A stretch of 64,000 bases of DNA, from positions 248,001-312,000 of the forward strand of contig CM075101.1 in the NCBI GenBank assembly GCA_037576195.1, in the 5' to 3' direction. Below, piece after piece: positions 35,105-44,407 of the stretch. Below the pieces are notes generated by a model that worked only from the letters and a program-made list of their open reading frames with translations, was not told the origin of the DNA and ran no database searches. Both the position numbers and the translations under genes were made by a program. The first letter of the stretch is position 1; each line of letters opens with the position of its first letter. The DNA comes from Phytoseiulus persimilis (taxonomy: Eukaryota > Arthropoda > Arachnida > Mesostigmata > Phytoseiidae).

Positions 35105-37339
35105 GATAACGTCATCAGCCCGATGAGCGACCACAGCGGCGCAACGAATTCCGAGAGACCCGCCGCCGCAGAGGGGACTGCGGTGGATCGTTGCTCTTTG
35201 AGCTGAACCAGCGCTCAGCCGCTCCTTCCGCCGAGTCGAGGGCCACAATGTTGATTATGAGAATTCGGAACATCGGGCGATCCCAGCGAGAATCGGCTGT
35301 TCGGATCAAAGGTTGATGATGTCGCCCGTGGGGGCGAAATCGCTACAAGGAGCGGGATTCCGATTCCAACTTTGAGAGAAAAAGCAGCTCTGCCTCCACG
35401 AAATCAAACAGAATTCGGATTCATCATGATGGAAGTGGCTCGACTACACCGCGGGAGTCGATTTCCGACACCACTGAGCTTGAGTTGTTACGGAGTCGAC
35501 AGTGAAAAACGCGTGGATGCTGTTTTTTTTTGTTCCACCTTGAATATTTTCCAAGGTATTCCGTATGGTATTCGTCGCGAAAAATGCCACGGCTCACAGT
35601 ATGACTGGAAGCAGGAGGAGGCGGGCTAGCTAGCGGGCAGAAACGCAGCAAGGAATGCAAGCTCGTTAGCCGTCCGATCAGCGGACTGATCGAAGCTTCT
35701 TATGCTAGAGTACCAATAGGCGTGCCAACTTATACTAGCTGATTTTCCGGCTTGAATAGATAGCCTCCTAGCAAACCGTGGCAACATTGAGCCTCTCGTC
35801 ACTTGAGTTATTCGAGCCGCGGAATAGCCGCATCTATCCAAATTATATTTCGGCTGGGAACGATCTCGCCAAAACTCGGCGTTCCCCTCGACATGGAATC
35901 ACCCATTATCAGATGTAAATACGACGCGAGAGAAAAACAATGTCAATGTAAAGAACCGTGGGAGCCCCGAATGTACACCAGCTCCAAATATTCTTACGAA
36001 AATTTTATTGTACAAAAAACCAAGCGATGAGTGTATTTTCGACGAGTGACGGATGATTCAAAGCAATGACATCGTAGTTAGCAAGTGAGAGATTGATCGG
36101 ATCGATGGATGAAATATTGGTTGGCTTGGGAGCAAGCGACACGGGTATGTCAAGCTGATACCGTTTGGTGCTGAAGCCGTGCTGCGATGAAGCCTGGCAT
36201 GCAGAGAAAGTTTGGGAACGAACCTACGATGAGCGGCTTTGTGCCTCCAGTCTGTGACAGCTTCGTCCCGTATGGAGATTCTCTTTCTTGAGATTGTTCC
36301 CAGATTCAATCAGGATATTGGAAGACTTCCACCGGAACGGTTTGAAGCGCGAATAGTGATTCCCAATCTGTGCTCGAAATCCTTAGACTCTGTGTCGGTC
36401 CGCCCGGCGCACTGCTGACTTGTTCCGACACCCCACGAACTTGGTGGTCGTCCTTGGTGGACGCAGTCAGAGCGATGTGAGATTCTTCGATGTTTCAGCT
36501 AGAGAGAACAAACCGTTTTGAGGTGTCGAAGTGCCTCCTCCCGAGAGAATGCTCCGTCGCAGGGAGCGACTCCATCGGCTGGGCGCAATGAACTCTTCCC
36601 AGAAGCGAGTGCTCACGCCACCGGGGTCGAATCCTGTTTTAATTCACAAATTGCTTAGCTCTCTAAAAGCTCATTTGCTAGAAAATACTCATGTCTTCGA
36701 CTCGTTCTTGCTTCTTAGATACTCTCAGTTTCAAGCCGAGGATGCGTCCTTTGTGAAATATGATCCGTCCGAGTGAAGTCCTTCCCTATGATGTGCGAAC
36801 GCATCGAAAATGTCCGACACACTGCATTCGCCAGCGTCCCGAGACAGTGTCTCTTCGACGAGTGAGAAACTCATACGGCGCACTGAGTGAGTGCTCTGTC
36901 GACCTGTATCATTGTGACCTCATGAATTGATTCTCCGCACTCGGTGTGAATCGAAATGGTTTGCATGAATCGAGTCCCCTACAAATGGCTTTTGGTGGAT
37001 CTGGTCAGAATGAGGAATGCGATCGCCACACAATTTCCAAGAGCACATGATTGCACTCGGAAATCGTGTTCGCGAGATGAGTTCGAGAATAAATGGAAGG
37101 TTGCTAAACTGTGTTGTTTACTTTCAAATCAGAGCGACTGCATTTATCTCGTACACTTGGATGAGGTATTCCATTCCAAATCTGCGCTCTCGGGCCGCTG
37201 GATCTCCATAACGAGAAAGATGGAGAGAATAGCCAGAGTCCTCCAAACCTTCCCATATGTATAAGGGGGCGTTGATTTCATGTGCTAAGGTGAGTTTATG
37301 ATTCGATGAACTTCAAAGAATCAGATAAAGTTTCCTTGA
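35105..37339. other. Gene-free stretch downstream of the Kelch gene
   Basis: It includes the 3' untranslated region of the Kelch gene, for which I see no canonical AATAAA within the first several hundred bases. Short open frames have no recognisable content. A T8 run occurs near 35521. Confidence 0.45.
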
Positions 37340-37535
37340 TTCGGTGTCGACCAGACCCGCAAGCTCTCGTTGACTTTCCCGTGAGCTCTCATGGACATTC
37401 GTGAAGGGTCGCCCGGACGCTCGTGTACCTTAGATCGTCCCCGGAATCGCCTATCGAGACCCAAAAGAGTATGATCACATCTACCCCGGAATCACCTACC
37501 TAGACTTAGAATAGTATTGTCAGATCGAAACCGTG
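37340..37535 (-). repeat. 45-bp minisatellite (minus-strand orientation) with flanking 22-bp repeat
   Basis: CCCCGGAATC occurs at 37439 and again exactly 45 bp later at 37484, within two to three degenerate 45-bp units. Read on the minus strand the unit contains GATCTGACAATACT and GTAGGTGATTCCGGGG, the same unit as the array at 44238. Beside it (about 37340-37400) lie two units of a roughly 22-bp repeat containing ACGAGAGCTTGCGGG and ATGAGAGCTCACGGG. The shared flank suggests that both loci derive from one dispersed element. Confidence 0.75.
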
Positions 37536-37626
37536 GACCCTGTTTTCAGTCGCTTGTATCTTTGATTTCTGCAATCAATCGGACTTCAATCGTTCATCTT
37601 CTCACGATATTCCCTGAGTTCCTCTC

Positions 37627-38158
37627 TAGGCATGAATTTCCGAGACTCGGAACTCGGACAATAATTTCCGACTCGGGAATCAATATTTGACTCGAAAACG
37701 GAGATCCATCATCAATGGACGTTTCCAACCCACCAGAATCATCCAAGAAACAGTTTCTGACTTGGGCATGAGCAACGGAGCATCCATAGGAGGATAAGAA
37801 CCTGTGGTCCGCCATTGGCTCTGTTAAGATGCTCTTCACTTATTCGCTTGTATGAGAGGGATCATATCCTCCTTTTGATGCTCCGTTTCTCATGCCCAAG
37901 TCGGGAACTATTTATTAGATGAATTCGGTGGGTTTGAAACGTCTGTTGATGATTGATCCACGTTCCCGCGTCAAATATTCTATTAACTCTTTTTATTGCA
38001 TCAGATGGTATTCAGAGACTCTAGTTTTCTGGAACTAGCATCAATTAGCCCAAAGATGAGCCCTCAGTGTACGTCGGGGATCTCAGGTCCCCCGTCAAAT
38101 ATTGATTTCCGAGTCGGAAATTATTTTCCGAGTCCGAAGTCTCAGAAATTCATGCCGA
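37627..38158. mobile_element. hAT-like fold-back MITE, 532 bp, 8-bp TSD
   Basis: The left end reads TAGGCATGAATTTCCGAG and the right end, reversed, reads TCGGCATGAATTTCTGAG. The perfect direct duplication TTCCTCTC flanks it at 37619-37626 and 38159-38166. The arms are long: the outer parts (37627-37710 and 38085-38158) pair, and an inner segment around 37705-37800 pairs with about 37865-37985. About 100 bp present only on the right side make the arms unequal. There is no coding capacity. The ends resemble those of the 4508 and 41167 elements. Confidence 0.87.
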
Positions 38159-38166
38159 TTCCTCTC

Positions 38167-40429
38167 CCGAGGGTCGGGCTGACGTCCGAGAGTGTCTTCC
38201 ACATGTATGAGGCGACAGTTTACGGGGAAGTCTACGAGAGCCTATGGGGCTGGCCTACTTGATGTTTTCACTGATTGAAGTAAGAGATGGCGATTCGAAC
38301 TCGGTGATACTTCGCCAATGTGCAGGGGGGCAAAAGGGCTACATTAGGAGACATAATACAGGGTGGCACAGAAGGTTTCTTGTTGAGCACGAAGTAATAG
38401 AAGGCGTCTGAGTTCCAGTCAGAATCAGTTCCAATAACGTTCGTCTTTGTAGCATGACAAGTTCTCGAGAAATGACCGTATTCGGATTTTTCCTACGCAA
38501 TTTCTCCTCGTTGTTGTAGGAACATCGAGAATCCCCGCTCAGACTTTGCGTGAGAGATCAGCTTGAGCACAGGATTATCCTCCCCAAGTATCACCGAAAT
38601 CGGTGGCTCCGGACACGAAACCCCCAGTAATCCCCCAGACCATTCGTCGCAATCGAGCGTTCCGCCTGACCGTAGGGGGTGCAATGGCAAAGCAGGCCGC
38701 ATTCGAGTGTCTTCGAAGGGAGCTCGTGAGCAACTATTGGATGTTAGCGGAAGTTCTGGGCACCAAACTTCGACAGATCATAACCTTGCTTCCAGGAAGC
38801 ACAGAAGAATGACAAGATAGTCGAAATGCGCGGAATTCAATCAGCTTTGAGATTCCGCTGAGCACGTGTTGGCTCGACACGCGCAACCTGTCAACACCGA
38901 CGGTGTTACTGAAATGGTCGAGAATCGCAAAATCGCGATTCCGGTGGAACCAAGATTATGACCTCCTGTACTCCCTGCAGGAGCATAAAGTTCGTCAAGA
39001 GTTGCTCAGGCAGAGAGACTTGCTGGCATCCTCACAATATGTCACGTTCTCAAATGTCAAGTCTGAGTGAAGCGACGCTGGGAACGGGATAGGTATTAGT
39101 TTTTTCGAATTATGTTCCAGCGCACACCGTGAGGGGCTTCCCTGGAGCTACTCCAGCCGACTCTACTGTCTCATGCAGATTACGGTTGGTTCTCTGCGGG
39201 TACACGGCGGTCAACCGCCCGAGATTTTCGCTTCTGCGTTTGCGGCCCCTTAGTGGTCTTGAGATTCTGCGCGACAAACACCGCGAGCATGATCGGAAGG
39301 ATGGACAGCACACGATTTCGTTAATCATCGATTGGAGCATACGCACCACTCCAGGATGGTGCTTTCCGAGCGGACTCTCTCGGAGGATCTTCAAGTTCCC
39401 AACCAAACAACTTTCAGAGGTACTCGGGAAGGGTTGTTAGGGTTGGAGCGTCTCCAGCTCGCTTGTTCTCATTCAGAGTCCGAAGTTTACCGCTCCGCTC
39501 TCATTTCCCGCCCGAAGATGGAGAAGAAACCGACACCATGTACTCGGCGGAGCTCTCGCTGCGTTTTGCACACAAGGATGGCGTGCCTGAACCTGGGTCA
39601 GCCTTCTCCGTTTTTCCTAGATCGGCCGAGACGGAGCGGTTGAATCGTTGGGTGGTGGAAAACGACAAACGACACACAGGATCAGCTTTACGGGAGAATT
39701 TCAGATCTGACTGTTGGTGCCATCCCCGGTGAGATGGCGCATCGGTCCCCTCACTGAGCTTTGGCATCCCGATCCGGCTCAATGCGGTGGCGTAGCGAGT
39801 AGCGAGACTCAATGAAGCCCGGAAGTGGGCCTATGATTCAAGCCTCCCTTTTTCTGTGAGGTTAACGAAGAGAAATGCGGTTAGAAATGCTTTCTGACTG
39901 TCACCTGAATATATTGAAGCTCTCAAATATGACGAGTCTTTCCTTATTCATTTGAGCGATCGTTTCGGCATCCTCATGATACTCTCGCTCTTCCCACGTT
40001 CCTGGTCGTTCCTTTTTTTTTCCTTCTTGTGGTTCTGGCTCTCGCCCGCCTCAGCTCGTTCCATCTGTTTCAAAAAGCTAACGTGTGTGGAATCGATCTT
40101 GAGAGCTGGCCCCGCTGAAGCTCACTCAGCTGAGACCCATCGCGTGCTTCCTGCATGTCGAGCAATAGGAGCCGCGAATTGATACGAAACTCCGAATATC
40201 GATCATCAGAACAGGTCCTATCCAGTCCCTTAAATTCAATCGTTTCCTGAGTACATGGGGCATCTCTCATTGCACGGAAAGCGTTCGTTAAATATCCCTT
40301 CAGATCCCGCCATCAGGGATCGTCAAGAGGTACCATCATGGCAAGGAACTGCTTCGTGCCGTGGGGAAGAGAGTTCCGAGCATCGTCATTGATAGCTCCG
40401 CTTGAGAGGACAGGGATCCAGTTACCATC
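38167..40429. other. Gene-free stretch between MITE and LINE
   Basis: A TACAGGGTG string at 38357 recalls the one at 23253. Open frames on both strands up to about 100 codons have no recognisable domains. It may contain the decayed 5' part (endonuclease region) of the retrotransposon that becomes recognisable from about 40430, but I cannot see it. Confidence 0.4.
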
Positions 40430-41166
40430 TCTGTCTCATCGAAGCAACCCATCCCATCTCTGACCCTTGAAGAAAAATTATGCCAGCAAAAACGTTTGAC
40501 ACTACAAGTCTGCAGACTGGGGTGAGCTGCGTACGTTCTTCTCCTCCTTTCCCTGGGTTTCTCATCATCTGAAATCATCGGATCTCTTTGCGTGTGCAAA
40601 GGCCATAACTGACATCATCCTATTCGGCATGGAGCTGTTCATTCCCCACTCTAACAGCAAAACTCCCCCCCAACCCAAACCCTGGTTTAATCAAAAAATG
40701 CTCTTCAGCGGTTCGAAGCCAGAAGTCGGCTTCTAAAGCATGGAAGTCTCAGCAAAATCCTTCCACCTACCCTGTTTTCAGGCAGGTTCCTGATGCTTGC
40801 AAAACTCAAATTGAAAATTCTTAGAGTTGCCATTTACAATCCATTGCCTAGAGACTCACATCGTGTACCCCGGAAGCCGCCCCTTCTGATCACTGATGAA
40901 AGCTATCCACCAAAATTCCTCAACAAGTGAATTTCCACCACTCTCCAAGCCCGATAGTTCCTCGGAGCAACCCCCGCAGATAAGGCCAATGCCCTCGCTG
41001 AGGTCTTTGCGAAATATTCTAATCTTGATACCGGAAATCAAATTCCTCCCGCTCCTTCTCGCGTACCACCTTCCATGACTTCAGTTTCGTTCAACCACTC
41101 CTAGATCAGCAAAATTCTCAGTTCCCTCTATGTTTCTAAGACTCCCGGCCCCGATGGTATCCCTGC

Positions 41167-41269
41167 TAGACATCATTTCCCGTCGTACGTAGTACGGCAA
41201 TTGACTTGCCGTACTGGGCCGGTACGGACATTGAATTGCCGTACCCCGTACTACGGAAATTGATGTCTA
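41167..41269. mobile_element. 103-bp hAT-like MITE nested in the LINE, 8-bp TSD
   Basis: The left end is TAGACATCATTTCCCG and the right end, reversed, is TAGACATCAATTTCCGTA. The perfect 8-bp duplication ATCCCTGC flanks it at 41159-41166 and 41270-41277. The interior is made of repeated, mutually complementary GTACGG/CCGTAC blocks. It belongs with the 609-bp element at 4508. Without the insert and one target copy, the host RT frame reads straight across, confirming the exact boundaries. Confidence 0.92.
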
Positions 41270-41748
41270 ATCCCTGCAATGGTTCTCAAACATTTCGCCC
41301 CCGAACTGACTCCTATCGTCTGTCGACTTGTCATCTTCCTGTCCCCAAGGAGGATGACAAATCCCTGCCCTCTGATTATCGTCCCATTTCACTAGTCTCC
41401 ATTCTGTCCAAGGTTATGGAAAAAGCCATCAATTGCCAGCTCCTCTCCCATCTCGAACACTCCTCCCTCATTAGTGATCGTCAGTATGGCTTTCGAAGAG
41501 GTCGCTCCAATGGCGATCTCTTGCTCTGGAACGCAACTATCGAAAAAACGGCGAGACTATTGCCGTTGCCCTCGATATATCCAAGACATTCGATAGAGTT
41601 TGGCATTCAGCTCTCCTCAACAGGCTTCCCTCCTTCGGTAGCCAGCCGAAGCTCTGTAACTGGATCTCAAGCTTTCTCAGCCACCGCTCCATAAATGTTA
41701 TGGGCGATGGTGCTCTCTCTAGGTCTTACTCATTGGATGCAGGCGCAC

Positions 41749-42070
41749 CAGGGGCGTACCCAGCTGTTTTTTTGGGGGGGCAAGGATGTGATGATGATGC
41801 CGATGATGATGATGATCATCGTCTCGAGATTTTCATGACGCAATCAACATGGTTTTCAAACCTGTGAGAATTTTCCTGATAAGACTGAATCTTTGTGGAA
41901 GTTTTTCGTCATCTTAGAAGTAGAATATAATCCACCCTCACCAATATTATCGAAGAGTTTTGGGGGGGGGGGCATGGCCCCCGTGCCTATTTGCTCGAAG
42001 AAAACCCGGCCCACACCTCTCAACATTTCTTTCGATAACAACGAATTGACTCCCCCGTCAGCTGTCTCAA
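41749..42070 (+). mobile_element. hAT-like insertion or fragment in the LINE (CAGGGGCGTACCC end)
   Basis: The LINE reading stops after SLDAGAP and the sequence becomes CAGGGGCGTACCCAGC, followed by T- and G-homopolymers, a (GAT)n run at about 41785-41817 and a G10 tract near 41962. This is the usual look of hAT elements with a GGGGCGTACC end. LINE coding resumes near 42078. A convincing right terminus and target duplication are not visible, and about 100 codons of the host RT are missing. The right end was therefore probably lost in a deletion or rearrangement. Confidence 0.6.
41785..41817 (+). repeat. (GAT)n-type trinucleotide run
   Basis: An interrupted GAT/ATG repeat of about ten units inside the second hAT-like insertion of the LINE. 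Confidence 0.8.
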
Positions 42071-42759
42071 TATAAGGCGTGTCCCTCTGTCCGAATCTCA
42101 AATGGCACTATCACATCGCAACCATGCACATCGCAAGTCAGCTTCCCAAAAGCTTGGCTTCCTTTTTCGAGCCAAGCGCTATTTTTCGCCCTCCCACCTT
42201 CTTTTGCTCGACAAAACCCGAATTTGTCCCGCTCTCGAATATCACTCGCATGTCTGAGGTAGCGCCGCTCCTTCATCCCTTTCCATCCTCGATTCTTTAC
42301 AAAAGCGTGCTGTTCGCCTGATCGGTGATGAGACCCTGTCCTCCTCCCTCGAAAGCATATCTTTCCGACGCAAGGTCGCCGGCCTCTGTCTATACTACCG
42401 ATACTTCCATGGAAGCTGTTCAACTGAAATCTCTTCTCTCGTCCCTCCCCTTTTGGCCCCCGTCCGTGTGACCAGACGTACTGCCAAACCACACCCCTAT
42501 TCTGTGCAATTATTCACAAATCTTTCTGCTCAGTTCGAATCTACCTTCTCCCCTCGCACATCTCGCCTTTGGAATGCCCTTCCCTCTCAAGCCTTCCTGT
42601 CAACCTACAATCCTGAACTCTTTCGAACTTCTACCCTCTCGCATCTTCCAGATAATGAGCCATCGGTTGTTTTAGTGGGTATTATCCAAATGAGTCTCAC
42701 ACTCCAGTTGAATTTCCCATTCTTGTGGGTCGTGCGTTAATGCATTTTTCCCCTATGGC

Positions 42760-44237
42760 TCTTCTATTTTCTCCCATTCTCCTTTTTTTCGCACTCGCAG
42801 TTCCTTTTGTGAACCATAGGGTCCACCCTCGATGTGATGTTGAGAGAAAAAAGTCTTCAAGCTATTCGTGAGGAACTCAATTCCTCACTCAAGACGAACG
42901 TTCACTTCGTTTTCTCCCGCGTCAGGGACAGTCAGAGAGCAGCGCAGATACTGTTTCGACCATAACTATCCGACGCCATACCTTCCAGACTTTTCTTCTG
43001 CGCTTTGTGACAGTATCCAACCACCATATTATTTCTCACTGATTGCCTCTCATTTCCTGTCATCAGCATCGTTTTCCTGACCTTCGACGCATAAAACTGG
43101 CCGCACAGAACGGAAATCGTTGGGAACCGATCCCCTAGGAGCCTCGGTGATGTTCAACCTCCGAACCGCTCCCTCGATCTTCCGTCGCTCGTTGGGAGCA
43201 GACGCGCTATCGCTCTGAGCCCTTGACGCTTCCTCCTTTCTGACCGAACGCGAAAACATTTCTCAGAACTTCCTGGTTCAATTCAGCAACGGAGCATTCT
43301 CCCATTGCTGACGCTCGAACAGTCGTAGCTCGGAAAACTGGCATTCCAACACCCTCACCTGGAGACATTCTCGGCGATTTGCTCTCGGATGAGCTTTGCT
43401 TGACATCGCATCGAGAATCGAACGAATCTGGACTCTGAAAAGGAGAGACTGACGATCAACTTATACATCATACTCTCTCGTCACGGCAACGACAGGTCGA
43501 GTCATTACCGGTGAAAAACTCCTCTGAAGGCTCCTCTCTCTATACGGAAACAGGAAACAAGCACTGACTGTGTATATTGGATCAAAACTGTTAGCTCAAG
43601 GTGTAACGTTTATTTCCTCTCGACCACTCTGCCTTCAATTGGGTTCCTCAGAAGATCTTGTGGAGGCGGAAAGCAGTCGCCAGGCCGAACAAGGAGAAAA
43701 ACGTTTTTGCAACTCAACCACCTCCTCGGATGGGTGTTAAACCCCGCTCTGAAAACTCATCCTTCAATTAGTGTTTTACCGGGTCACAAATTCGAGTGTG
43801 GGTGTCCTCGTAGCTGACTGAACTCGTACTGTCGTTGTCATCCGAGAATCACCCGGCTTCTCACCGGAACGGTTCCTCGGGTTCGGACCAGCCTGCAACT
43901 TCAGAGGGATTCATTTCGGCCGAGGTCTGAGCGAGTTACTTTGCTCTCGATTCGTCCGAGCAATAAGTCTCCTCGAACCAAGAGCGCGATGTCGACTCTT
44001 CAGAGGTACGAAGGTCGCTCAGAGGAAGACCACTCATCCGAGTCAACAATCGGTTAGTTGGATGAGAAGCGATCAACTTGTATATTTGGCGAGTTGAATG
44101 ACAGGAATCGGCTCAGACCTATCGGCTACACCCAGTTAGAAGCTCGTGAATATGTGATAGATGATCCATGGGGCTGGGACTTCTATGAAACGCACATTGC
44201 CATGCATTCTCACTATATATACTCAACTCAGTCCGTC
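42760..44237. other. Gene-free stretch after the LINE
   Basis: It begins with the probable LINE 3' tail (T- and C-rich). I see no recognisable exons and no RNA genes beyond that. Confidence 0.45.
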
Positions 44238-44407
44238 GGAATCCAGGCAGGTGGTTGCGGGGTCGATCTGACCATACTTTTCTGGGTCTGGGGAGGTGGT
44301 TCCCGGGTATATCTGACCACACTCTCCGGAATCTGGGTGGGTGATTTCGAGCTCGATCTCACCATACATTTCGGGGTCTTTGGAAGTGATACGGAGGTCG
44401 ATTCAAC
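44238..44407 (+). repeat. 45-bp minisatellite, four units
   Basis: The GTGGTT/GTGATT landmark recurs at 44251, 44296, 44341 and 44386, a precise 45-bp period. Each unit contains a GATCTGACCATACTTTTC-like segment. Because 45 is a multiple of three, the array stays open as a 15-residue repeat (VDLTILF-like) in one frame, but I see no gene around it. The same unit occurs in the opposite orientation at about 37435-37535, and the sequence following both arrays shares an ACGAGAGCYTGC motif. Confidence 0.82.

Larger units (their letters stand above)
40430..42760 (+). pseudogene. Decayed non-LTR retrotransposon (Jockey/CR1-like LINE), reverse transcriptase remnant
   Basis: Several frame-shifted segments read as consecutive parts of a LINE ORF2. 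The pre-RT linker (ADWGELRTFFSSFPW, MELFIPHS, PWFNQK) lies at about 40510-40710. The RT domain includes the PGPDGIP block at about 41140, LPSDYRPISLVSILSKVMEK and YGFRRGRSNGDLL at about 41367-41525, and VALDISKTFDRVWHSALL with its catalytic Asp at about 41567-41620. The post-RT C-terminus (KLGFLFRAKRYFSPS, RTSRLWNALPSQ) runs from about 42090 to 42640. Stops and single-base frameshifts are frequent. It is interrupted by a 103-bp MITE at 41167 and a second insertion at about 41749. The segment that should carry the FADD catalytic pair is absent, so the copy is dead. The 5' endonuclease is not recognisable. Confidence 0.87.
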
